A stretch of DNA of 64,000 nt, taken from positions 136,336 through 200,335 of the forward strand of contig NMRA01000300.1 in the NCBI GenBank assembly GCA_002633005.1. The letters are read 5' to 3'. Shown here piece after piece: positions 1 through 10,352 of this stretch. The notes under the pieces were generated by a model. That model was not told the origin of the DNA. It worked only from the letters and a program-made list of their open reading frames with translations, and did not search any database. The stretch comes from Phoronis australis. Its lineage: Eukaryota > Phoronida > Phoronidae. A program made the translations under genes and the position numbers. Every line of letters starts with the position of its first letter. Positions within the stretch are counted from its first letter, which is position 1.

Positions 1-384
1 ATAAATAAATAAAAAGAAACGCTGCTCCATGTGGAACGCCAAGCCGGGCATGTGAGGGTGGGAACATATGAACAGTCACGTGATGTGCGCGGATGCCTTC
101 CGCAGCAAAACGATGAAAACCCGATTTACCACAAGAGCCCACTCATTGCCGTAAAAGTTATTAAATTGACTGCCACATAATTATGTACCAATGGTTTTTT
201 CATCCTGTTCGACAATAATCTTTTTGAAGACCAATCAAGCAATATAAAAATTATGGAATAGTTAGATGTTTTTAATGGGATATTATCGTCTTTACGGCCG
301 CACATGCAGGATTAATGTTGATATAGCTAGACATGTTATTGATTTTGACCACAATCCTAAATCAACAAAAATTCGTTGTTTCTG

Positions 385-606
385 TGATTTATTTTAAATC
401 GCCAATTCTCGCCGTTGTTTGTCAGACATTTGATGAAATAAAGACCGTTGACCTTACCAGTTAAATGGCTAAAATACTCCGCAATTTTTCGAGTGCATTG
501 GTTTATCGCTGACAGTAGAACTTAAGGCTGCAATGGCGGGGGTTTTAAGTTCCAATTCGCACTAAAGTTGATGTCTGAACTGATTTTTCTCGCCCATACT
601 GTTCCT
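385..606 (+). repeat. Dispersed repeat family F, copy 1
   Basis: AATCGCCAATTCTCGCCGTT, GTCAGAC, CCAGTTAAATG and TTTTTCTCGCCCAT occur in the same order as in the copy at 15900-16155. Confidence 0.55.
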
Positions 607-1763
607 TCGAGCAGTCTGAGGCATTCCGTTCCCATCCGTTCACTTCTGCGCACGAATATCAAACATTAATTCAGTCAGTTATGCTTTGAACACATGACCA
701 CAAAAGCGTTAGATTCCGTTCCCATGTTTCACAAAACAGAATAACTACAACGTACACTCACGAAATATCAAAGACAAATTAGCGTTATGGATTCTCGCAC
801 CAAACGAAGTCCACCAGTTAACAATTTGACAAAGCGAACCCAGATACTGCTGTCTTTGGGGAGCTTTAAACAGGAACACGGCAATATTATCAAACGCACA
901 TGTGCAGCCGGAAACAATAAAAGACTAATCATTCTAACATGGCCATAAAACAAACTTTGCCTTGGATACAGTCTTATCTTGCTGCTCATCATCTGAGAAC
1001 GTGTAGGAGAGAACTAGCTATCTCGTAGCCCGAAAACTATGCGAAAGTGTTTAAGTTAACTGAGAGTTCAGTGAAGTGCACGCCGTCTGGCGTGAGTAAT
1101 CCCTGTGCTCGTACTAACATCACACACAACACACTTTCCATGAACATCTGCATGTTTAAGAAGTAAAATAAACAAACTTTCCCTCGCGTGAATTGGGGAT
1201 TGTTTTTTTTTTCAAAAATCATTTGTCATTTTTATTGTGACTTGGATTTTTACAGAAAAGCCTTATTTTTTAAGCCTCATCTCTTCAGGAGAAGTAGCGA
1301 TTTTACCAGGTTTGCAAGGCACGACGTCATGTATTTTGGTGACGTCATGTATTTAGGTCTTTATGTATGCCTTCTAGACAACCGACGTCATCTCTAGTTG
1401 TACTTATTATTTTCCTGGCACCATACCTCCGCAAAGCTGTCATTTGAACGACTGTTTTTACTCCAATAACATAAGAAACCGAATCAGTGAACATCATAAT
1501 ATTCTGGCAAATACGATAGTTTTATTTTAAAATCTATCGTTCAAATAATTATATGGCTCTAGACATTCCAGGAAGTGATAACGGCGAAACATATGGATGA
1601 GAAGCAACCGGAAGCGATCGTCATAGCATTGAAGAAACATTTAAAGACACTCTTCCCGATCCATTTAAGATGAACATTTTATGGGAAAAAATAATATCTG
1701 AACAGAATTTTATCCAAACCTATTCCCGAACGAGTTTTGAGAAGAGCATTTTCTCGAATTATT

Positions 1764-2034
1764 AACACTGCATTTCGCCCTGTTCAGCTGGCTACCACCA
1801 CAAACTACAAGCAATGCGTACACGCACCGTATTCCACGTCTCAGTTTTAGCGCTGGCCCATCACAATAACCTCGAAAGTGATATATAAGTTGATGATGGC
1901 TTCGATGTTCTTATTGGTAACGCCGTGAAATAGAATACAATCTCAGTAAGAAATTATGGGACCGATTTTATGAGAGGAAAGGGCCTAATTCGATCTTCGT
2001 TTATCCAGCTAAAAAGGGCGAAGTGCAACTTTAA
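1764..2034. mobile_element. MITE family E, copy 1
   Basis: The imperfect terminal inverted repeats are CTGCATTTCGCCCTGTTCAG (left) and AAAAAGGGCGAAGTGCAACT (right). Internal similarity to 21343-21700 is loose. Confidence 0.65.
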
Positions 2035-3164
2035 GTTTGTTTTTGTAAACAAAATGGCGGAGGTATGATTAAATGATACTGGATTGCATTCACTGTTTCT
2101 GATCTAAAAAAAAATTAATGCAAATACATGAATGACAAGGTTGGTTATAATAACATAATGTGACCTATTTTGGTGTTAACTGTTGATTGACAAGCCTCGT
2201 TCTGAAATGTTAACTGATGGAAATAAAGGAAATTATATCTTAAGACTTTCCCTTTATCAAGTTTTTACAGAAAACGAGATAACAAGATCACGCGAAATCA
2301 CGTAACTGAAAGGCGAGTGATTTGTGAGAATGCTCGAGATCTGAGTATGGTCAAACAAAACAATGCCGGCCACTGAAGTATTGTAACGGTGAAGTTGAAA
2401 TTAACTGAGGGATTGATTAATAAACTGATAGATTTCAGAATAAAATTCACTGTTTCCGTTTTATAAATGACATTTTTTATCGAAAGTGCCTGTCTTGGGT
2501 CTACAAAACGCAGTCGCTACAGGAAGCTTTCGACTCCAAAATACGCAGTCTTTTTGACGATGTTTCTACGTTTGTTTAGCTGAACTCGCAAAAAAGAAAA
2601 AACGAAACTGGGAAATGTTGTTAATATTTTTATCGAGATTGAGAAGTAACGTAAAATGTAGACACCAAAAAAGGAAATAACACACCGGCTGTTTCTAGTG
2701 ATCGTGCCAGGTAGTTATCGTCTAAATTTTCACCCACGTTTGTATCTTTCGATGTAGTGTGCAGTGTTATACTTATCTTTTCCCATGGTGGCTGAATGCT
2801 TACACAGAGTCTAGACATTTTTATGTCCGACTTGTTCAAAGATTCAATTGATGGAACTATGTTGGACAGTACTTTTATGACTTCCGTTGAAGTGAAGCGA
2901 CAAATTGACCTAACAGTTTTACATATTCGATGATGTGGTTCGTCTTGTAATGTTACAACACATGACAACCATAAACTGTGCACTAATATACTTGTCAAAA
3001 CTCATACATGTATAAACAGAATAATAAGTGACTTTGAATTACGTGCAAGTTACCCAGCTACGTGTATGTTGGAGACCCTCTGTATGTTTATGTGTGTGAC
3101 GTGTACGCTATTATGACTCACTCTACAACCATCATGAATTACTGACGGACACTGTCAGCTTAGG

Positions 3165-3322
3165 CCAGCCTCCCATTCAGTAACGCTAGGACCTCGCTAA
3201 AAAGCAAGACTTCGCGAGATTACGTGAAATATTGCCGTACATTTTTAATGAGAACACGTGGCTTTGACTAGGTTTTAGCTAGGTCCTAGCGTAAGTCCTA
3301 GCGTCTACTGAACGCACGCCAG
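3165..3322 (+). mobile_element. MITE family B, copy 1
   Basis: The imperfect terminal inverted repeats are TTCAGTAACGCTAGGACCT and AGTCCTAGCGTCTACTGAA. The interior, CTTCGCGAGATTACGTGA and GAGAACACGTG, is shared with the copy at 30729. The right side ends ACGCACGCCAG in both. Confidence 0.9.
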
Positions 3323-3417
3323 TTTTTGTTTAAGGCTAGGAAATCGGTTTCCGTCAAAAGAAATTCTGATTTAGATGACGTATTCTTATAAAATTGGTCT
3401 CAAATAGTAATTAAATA

Positions 3418-3684
3418 CATACGCGTACCCAGCCTAAACTATAGGGAGGCTCGAATTTTTCGTTATACGGACCTTATACTGAAAGAATTCAACGAGAAAA
3501 AAAACGAGGCCACTAGGTTCAGGCCCACGAATTGTGCATCCGCGCCGGCTTCCCGTGGATTTTTTTGACTTTTATCTCGTTTACTTGGACTTTTTGTTTC
3601 ACTGAGGCGGATCTTGTTGCCCAATTCGCCAATTTGGGGGGCTCATTCTAGCCCCCCGAGCCCCCCGAGTCCCCCTGGGTGAGA
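3418..3684 (+). mobile_element. MITE family A, copy 1
   Basis: It starts CATACGCGTACCCAGCC, then GGGAGGCTCGAATTTTTCG, and ends with a long GGGGGGCTC..CCCCCCGAG run and CTGGGTG. The internal block, with CTCGTTTACTTGGACTTTTTG and GAGGCGGA, matches the copy at 4677. Confidence 0.8.
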
Positions 3685-4436
3685 AGAACTGACATTACTT
3701 AATTATTGGGGAGTATCAAGCTACCAAAGTTGACTTGTCACAACAGGTCACGTGACCAGCTGCGCATGGTCTAGAGCAATAACGAACTTTCGGTTCTTTG
3801 ACATACGAAAAATCACGTCTCAACTAACGCTGGTTCCCTGCGTGCCGCTAGCGGCTAGCCAGCAAGCAGGTATCACTTAATTTTCCTCGGGAAATTTTTT
3901 ACACCGTCGTTTCTGATTGGCTGATCAAATTCTCAATAGGCAGCGCTTTACGCAAACAAACTAGCATGACTGATGGAGAAAGTGTAAGTGTGGTTTGTTG
4001 TACAGACAAATCGGTGCTTGAAATTTATGGTCAGGAAATGTGAATCCCAGAAATTGTGGTTTCGCCTTTTCGGAGTGCATCTTTCTACTGTCGATGACTT
4101 TTGTTTACGATACTGCCCTGTATTCATACAGTATGATTCAATTATAAGCACTCGCCGCTAGCAACATTACTGCAGACGCCACTCATGACCAGGCTAAATA
4201 TCGTTCACACTAGACCAAATGTGTCACGTTGTTGTAAAGCTAACCAATGACTGCCGAGGTTACAGTACATCAGCCCAATGCTGAAGCGCGTGCTACTGCG
4301 TGAACCCTGCGTGCTGGCTAGGCTCGTAGGGAACCATCGAGTTTTCAACTGAGCAAGGAAAATTCAAGACCAATGTTATAACAGTTGGTGGTCTACGTAA
4401 ACAGTTACTTTTCAGATAAAATATTATGGCGTATAG

Positions 4437-4588
4437 CAGTGGAGGATTTAAGGGAGGGGGGGCAAGGGTCCATGCCCCCCTAAAATTCTCTCAGATTCCA
4501 TTTAGCAGTTCGGGGGTGCGAACGTCTGACGGGCAAAATCCTGGCTAATACTTCCCCCCAACTCAAAATCCTGGATCTGCCCACTATG
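4437..4588 (+). mobile_element. hAT-type MITE family C, copy 1
   Basis: It runs from CAGTGGAGGATTTA to CTGGATCTGCCCACTATG and contains AAAATTCTCTCAGATTCCAT and CAAAATCCTGGCTAATACTT. It is the reverse complement of the element at 48574. Confidence 0.82.
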
Positions 4589-4676
4589 CAGATGAATACA
4601 GACTGAATTACAATTATGTATTCTTGTTAGTTCTAGTTTAATCTGACGTTGAGCAAATACTATGTTATTTAAAGTA

Positions 4677-4915
4677 CATGCGCACCCAGCCTTTAATACG
4701 ATGTGGACCTTTTACCGACAAAAACAGCCGAAGGACTAAAAAAACGGGGGTACCGCGTCCACAGCTGCGAAGTGTGCGTTTGTGCCTGTTTAGTGGACTT
4801 TTTGTCTCGTTTTGTCGGACTTTTTGTTTTTCCGAGGCGGACCTTTTTGTCCACTTCGCCGAATGGGGGGGGGGGGGGCNGAGCCCCCCGAGCCCACCCC
4901 CCTGGGTGTACGCAT
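4677..4915 (+). mobile_element. MITE family A, copy 2, with 5-bp flanking duplication
   Basis: The terminal inverted repeats are CATGCGCACCCAGCC and CCTGGGTGTACGCATG. AAGTA directly flanks both ends. The interior shares GACTTTTTGTCTCGTTTTGTC, GAGGCGGACC and the GGGG/CCCC inverted run with copy 1. The N at 4880 lies in the G run. ORFs seen here on both strands are repeat sequence, not genes. Confidence 0.88.
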
Positions 4916-5444
4916 GAAGTACGCACTTGTTGCACCATATACGTAAATATGTTAGCCGATGTCTCACAGGACCCTAAAAAACTTGCCTACCTTAAGACCG
5001 CCAATTATGTCAGAAATGTCAGACAATGTCTATATGATACTTTCACATACTATGGTTATTTCATTGTTCTCAAAATCTTTGTCTGGGATTGTTCTAATAT
5101 GTTCTACTTTTGCACGAGGAGCTAAAGCATTATTATTTTATCGTTTTCTTGGAAAAACTCAGAATGCGTCAAAAGAAACCGAAATGATATTAAACAACTT
5201 TTTTGAGGTTATTGTAATCACTTCTTTGGTATAAATGTACCTTTCTATTTAGTTAAATTGTAGTAAAAACATGGTCACGTGACCCAATGAATAAACTAGT
5301 GGCACAGAACTGAAAATCAAAGTCTAGAAGTTTCCTACTTTCGTGAAATATGTACTTTAAGAGAAATTTCTATAGTTTTATATCTGTATATGGCTAAATG
5401 ACGCAAGGCCTTATATCATAACTTTACATGTTACGCCTACTTAC

Positions 5445-5722
5445 AAGACGTCCAGCTTCGTTGTTATGCAGCCTTGTTAACGCTTTCACATCCTGTGCCC
5501 TCTTCCTTGGTCTTGCGTCCATGAACTCTTTTGACTTTCTGTTTCCGAACTGTACATTATCCCCGCAGCCTCCCCATTTCCACGCCTCATCTTTAACTGA
5601 GTCCCTTAACTTTTTGTCGCACTCACACTGACGCGACAATTTGCCCATGCTGCAAGCTTGTGTAATTTTGTAAACAACGCCTGCTGCCGTTATAGCATTA
5701 ATGAAGGCCACTTCTCGCGTAT
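5445..5722 (-). CDS. Wnt6: Wnt6 coding exon 3: central Wnt domain
   Basis: This exon carries the central Wnt domain. The acceptor is CCCATGTTTCAG, phase 1 in, so the first codon is completed as Asp (G|AT). The donor is CTT|GTAAGT, phase 0 out. Its 92 codons begin TREVAFINAITAAGV and include TQACSMG, then WKWGGCGDNVQFG, KSKEFMDAR and LHNNEAGRL. TRE.AF..AITAAG, TQACSMG, W.WGGCGD(D/N)V.FG, KS..FMDAR and LHNNEAGRL are all Wnt6 hallmarks; WGGC and HNNEAGR are conserved Wnt-wide. The exon ends at the NEAGRL position where Wnt6 genes are usually interrupted. The lipidated serine (CHGLSGSC region) and the Cys-rich C-terminus are not here. I looked for them on the minus strand below 5445 and did not find them, so the remaining exon or exons lie off the left edge. 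Confidence 0.95.
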
Positions 5723-7300
5723 CTGAAACATGGGAATGAAAAATGTACCTGGACACATAAAAATGAAATTGTATTTAGCTATCACTTTGTAAGGCTGTCA
5801 TCTTGGATTCGGTATGGCTTCATGGTTGCGCTTTCTTTTCAAAATTCCAATCACTGTACATCATATTATTCGTAAGAAACATGTGACGTCACTTCTCATT
5901 TCACATGGAAGAAGCTTTGCCCGTCATTCACAAATTCTGCAAGTGCTCTTCAAGACGTCGGTTTACTTCATAAATTTGACTTACAACGCGACCGGCACCA
6001 TTGTCAATGTAACACATGTATTTTGAAGTTACGCACGCGAGTAAGTTACAGTGCACGGTTTTATCCTTCTCGTGGTTTTAACTGGAAATCCCAAAGTTTT
6101 TGATAGAAACATTGCCAAATAGTTCATCTCATCTGTTCCTGAGACAACCCTTTTAAACAAATTTCTTAACTTGTTATTTTTATCAAATCTACACAGTATG
6201 GAAATCGTTGCGTGAAATCTGAAGCGCCTCTTTTGGCGGCTCAAGACAACCTTCTCAAATACGCCGTTGTGGCTAATGGCTTGTGACACATAAGCGTACA
6301 CTAAGCATGTAGACACCAGTTCCCCTGCCGATTTACCTCCAGTCAAATTAAGATTTGTTAACATTAAGTGGTTTGTCGTTTGTGATCCCAAATCAAAATA
6401 AACACTGCCACCGATACTACACACTCGAAGTGCTTCGATAGCAGACATATCTTAGAACGCGGTAAAGCCGTCGTGTTTGTGATTTGATGTTACCCAACGA
6501 AAACGATTGTAAGATTCTCAGTCGCGCGTGTTTGTATATGGTGGTCAATCTGACTCCAAATAAACTTTTTAATTAGTTTAGTTACATGTGATTCTGTTGA
6601 CCAGTAGTGCACGCTTGACCAGACTGGATTGCCCTGGTCTGCTGTCGATAGAAGGACGATATCACACATGGGTACATGTGTACCTGTGACGCACTCTAAA
6701 AAGAGCGTTAGAAGCGGCGCAACGTCCTTTGCGTCCTTATATGATCTTATCTAGTATGGCCAAATCCTATCTCTTGTGCTAAAATCTGTTCTTTCCTTTG
6801 ACTTTTTAAAGAAGTTATCTAGGAAGTGATTTTTTATTTAAAAGTCCGTGCACAGCCGCTTCACAGGTGGGATTGCCATTAGCCATCATAAATGTGCTCA
6901 ATTACATTCCTGAACTAAAGAGTAACCAATTAATGAGTAGGGAGTATTTTGAGCAGAGAACCTACGAGGATTTATTTCGTGATATCTGTCAACATTTGTT
7001 CCTTGTATGCAAGTGCTGACAAACAACTCCAGTTTATCGTTTCCGAATTTTACCGAACGTCTCCGAATATTAACCCCTTCTCAGTTTCCCTACAAATGTA
7101 TCTTCCCCTATCGGTATGTGAGTGAATCCAGCCAGCCAGGATGGTACCCGGTTCGGTAGTTAGTACCTTTTTCAGAAATGGGATGGGTATGACCAAATGC
7201 AGTTTACTGGCGATTACACGATAGCTAGGTTGTAAGTACGGCCACAGGGGGCGCTGATGTCAATCCGGTCTAGTAACCATGCAATAACAACATTTCTCAC
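5723..7300 (-). other. Wnt6 intron 2
   Basis: This 1.58-kb intron lies between the phase-1 donor at 7300 and the acceptor at 5723. It contains an uninterrupted minus-strand ORF of 139 codons at 6029-6448. The ORF resembles no family I know and is within the length expected by chance in 64 kb of AT-rich sequence. At 7243-7259 there is a CACAGGGGGCGCTG motif of the CTCF-core type. I see nothing else. Confidence 0.8.
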
Positions 7301-7524
7301 CTGATTTCAGCACCCTTCTGAATGTTTTATGCTTAGTCGTACAATTCCATCGTCTGTCTTTAAATTGAAACTGACACTCGCTGAAAGCGAGTGTCACTCC
7401 ATTTGCCACCTGAGTCACGATTTCAGGTTCTTTCCTACAGATGACTTGTTGCCGTCCCACCAAGCGCCTGTTCTTTTTGCAGATACTATTTCGATCTATT
7501 CCCACCAGGGGGCTCCCAACAGCC
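7301..7524 (-). CDS. Wnt6: Wnt6 coding exon 2: N-terminal Wnt domain
   Basis: This exon encodes the start of the mature Wnt domain, a secreted lipid-modified ligand for Frizzled/LRP receptors. The acceptor is TTTGACCATTTCAG and the donor is TCAG|GTGAGA. It enters in phase 2 and leaves in phase 1. The 74 complete codons read AVGSPLVGIDRNSICKK, then the family segment RRLVGRQQ..C..EPE, and near the end ECQFQFKDRRWNC, the Wnt signature ECQ.QF..RRWNC. Three features single out Wnt6 among Wnt subfamilies: the AVGSPLV start, the (L)(V/A)GRQ..LC..EPE segment and the doubled QFQF. The cysteines expected in this part are present and there is no frameshift. Neighbours are exon 1 at 18267 after a 10.7-kb intron and exon 3 at 5722 after a 1.6-kb intron. 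Subfamily assignment rests on remembered sequences, not a search. Confidence 0.93.
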
Positions 7525-9275
7525 CTGAAATGGTCAAATAAGAAAAACATGATGGAAAGGCAATTATTGGCATTCACATTTCTCCCCATCCTACAACCTT
7601 GTGTTTGACTGGACCAGTCTTTCTCCACATTCGTCGTCATGGTAACTGCTGTTTGTTGCTCTGTTAAAGTCCCGTGCAGTGTCAAATTTGAAAATTATTG
7701 TTTCGGTGTATGGGTGGAACCCTATGTTTTGGTTTATTTATTACTACGAGTTAGCGTTCCTAATTACGAGTAGAAAAACAAGGATCGAACGCACGTAATT
7801 GATTATGTCATCGGGAACATTCACCACACCTACCTTTATTGTTCCCAAGTTTGTAATTTCGAGTTGATCTAGTTTGCGGTGCATGGGACTTAAACATTAA
7901 TTTAGTAAACAGTAAATATCTTGAAAGTTCTGGGACTCATATAAACTATCCACTACCTTTGGGTCTACGGTACCGGTAACTGTAAACAAGTACCGGAAAA
8001 GGTCACCCTTTAAGTGAAACTGTATAATAAAGAACCCAAAGATTAATTGTTTAGATTTTCAAAAACTAGTTTTACTTTTGTACGCTGTTCTAACACCACC
8101 GAGACGCTGAACACAAATCAGATATATCTCCCCTGTTTGCCAACGGTTGACTTAGCTGATTGCACGTGACCGTGACAAACCGCCATGTCAGATGAGTGAA
8201 ACAGTGAGAGTGAGAACATAGTGGGTGAAAAGATACAGAAGTGGATGAAACGGTTTTGTTATAGGAATATTCTGCCAACAAGCCCTAATATGAAGATGAC
8301 ATTGGCAGCGTTGAGAAGAATGCATTACGAATGATCCGTTATTGATGAATCCAGGGTTACTGATTACTTCGAAAATAGATCAATAGAACAATAGATTTTT
8401 TTAGATTATATTCACTCTACCAGCTCACACTGGTGGTTTCTTGTGACGTAATCTTAGGAAATTCTGCGGACAGTTTCCCACGAGTCCTGGAGGTTTGAAA
8501 ACTAAAATTTATTTATAGTTAAATAATGACTATAATTCCATTTTGAATTTATTAATTATCAATTTATTCATTGAGGTCTCTCAACACATCATTCACCTTG
8601 AACGGACAACGCGCGCCATCTGTCACGCTGTAGATAGCGTAAACCATAAAACTGATTTGGACAATAGTTAAACTCATGATTATGCTGGAGAGAAATAACA
8701 ATGATTATTAGAGTAAAATCTAGCGATAAATCCTGTTGTCATCGTTCGTCACCAGTTCTACAAGTGGTCACATGGACTGGAACTCGAAATTATTTGTAGA
8801 TAAAAACTGTATTTCTCCTAAGGTTTATTTACCGTTGCTTCGAACTTTCTCACAAGAATCTCGTTGCTCGCACTCGTTGTTCGCACTTTAATCGCCTTTA
8901 GGAAAGCCCGACAGCGAACACATTGCCTATAATATGTCCTTATAATAGACTACAGCATATTTCCGAAGGCAAAATTGTGAAGGCACTTATCAAAAATCAA
9001 AACCGGAGGAACGAATCATTTGATCTGTATTTGAACTGAAAATCACAGCAGGGATCTCTTGTTTTCATAAACGGAAACTACTGTTTTTACATTATTCGAA
9101 AACAACAGTCGTTGGTCACGCGTTTGTCAAAGTATGCTTAGAACATGACCAATTAACGTTTCCCACTATATAAAGAATCCTGGTCATAACACCTCAGTAG
9201 TATAGAGCCTGCATGATATTCCTCGAAATCGTAGTTGTTTATTTCACCCAATAGATTTGTTTCACAAATAGATGA

Positions 9276-9422
9276 CATGGGCGGCGCACCATAGGGGGCT
9301 GGGGGGCTACAGGTCCCACTTTTTTCAGTGCTGCGCCGCCCATGGTCTATAGGCGATGCACCACAGGGGGGGCTAGGGAAATTTTAGTCCTCCCACTTTT
9401 TTCAGTGCTGCGTCGCTCAAGG
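9276..9422. mobile_element. Paired mini inverted-repeat element (tandem dimer)
   Basis: Two adjacent units of about 70 bases each share a GGGGGCT core and CCCACTTTTTTCAGTGCTGC. Unit 1 has terminal inverted repeats GGGCGGCGCA and TGCGCCGCCC. Unit 2 is more diverged (GGCGATGCACCA, TGCTGCGTCGC). Confidence 0.75.
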
Positions 9423-10115
9423 ACGGAAACCAACAACTTTGTCACTAGCAGTACTTGCTTTGATAACGATGGATATACACACAAGGCTAACATCAAATCG
9501 TACGACAAATACAGTGTCGATTGTTGTGTATAAGCCAGCAAACAAAATGCTAGGCGATTTGGTACGTCGAAAAATGCACCCTAGCTTTTTGTTTGCGGAC
9601 AATTCATTGCAGCCAGCATAGCAATACAAGGCAGGTGAATCTAGCCTCCAGCCACTTAGATTTACAACCAGAAACACGTGTAGTTGCCCATTACTGGCTC
9701 ATTCAAATTTCCAAAGTAATTCCATGCACGCGTCCACAATGGTTCATGTTGTAGGCTACCCTATCTTCAAACGAGACACCTTCTGTGCTTCTCTGTTAGA
9801 AGCAGAGGCAAAGAAGAAAATATTAAAATACCAATTTGGATCATAAAGTTTTTGCCTTGAGAAAAAGGAGCTAAACTAACAACAATGTCTGTTCGTGCCA
9901 CAACTGAAACAGTGTACACGAGGCAAGTGAACTAACATACATGTACTTATGCACTGTACACCTGGTTGCTGCGACTGTCAACTGCTCTGATAAGACAATT
10001 GTCAGTTTCTTTTCTTAAATCAAAATCAAACAAAAGTCTGTTTTTAAATCCCCTAAAGATAAACTTTATTGGAAGTAATTGGTTTTTAACCTGCTGCACT
10101 ATAACTTCCCAATAA

Positions 10116-10352
10116 ATGAGAACACAGCATAAAGCCCCCTATGAGAACACAGCATATAGCCCCTATGAGAGCACAGCATGGCTCCCCTATGAGAGCAAAG
10201 CCTGGCGCCCCTATGAGAACACAGCATGGCGCCCCTATGAGAACACAGCATGGCACCCTATGAGAACACAGCATGGCGCCCCTTTGAGAACACAGCATGG
10301 CGCCCCTATGAGAACACAGCATGGCGCCCCTATGAGAACACAGCATAAAGCC
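10116..10352 (+). repeat. 24-bp minisatellite, open on both strands
   Basis: Roughly ten copies of ATGAGAACACAGCATGGCGC + CCCT. As 24 is a multiple of three and no stop occurs, it gives an 85-codon plus ORF (MRTQHGAP repeated) and an 86-codon minus ORF. Both are by-products of the repeat. It lies in Wnt6 intron 1. Confidence 0.95.

Larger units (their letters stand above)
1..5444 (-). other. Wnt6 intron 3, partial, rich in MITEs
   Basis: From the donor at 5444 to the left edge I find no Wnt C-terminal exon on the minus strand. The stretch is taken as intron 3, at least 5.4 kb long. It contains MITE-like repeats at about 385-606, 1764-2034, 3165-3322, 3418-3684, 4437-4588 and 4677-4915. A minus-strand open stretch of 122 codons at 2630-2998 (includes FTSTEVIKVLSNIVPSIESL) looks moderately protein-like, but it has no recognisable domain and may be chance. 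A single N is at 4880. Confidence 0.6.

Noticed and set aside
2630-2998. 122-codon minus ORF as a Wnt6 downstream exon
   Set aside because: It has none of the Wnt C-terminal signatures and too few cysteines; it starts at a non-ATG codon.
4665-5125. Overlapping ORFs on both strands
   Set aside because: They cover a family-A MITE with a G-run and an N; the translations are repeat-derived.
6029-6448. 139-codon minus ORF starting with ATG
   Set aside because: It lies wholly in Wnt6 intron 2 with no recognisable domain. About one ORF of this length is expected by chance in 64 kb of this composition on six frames.
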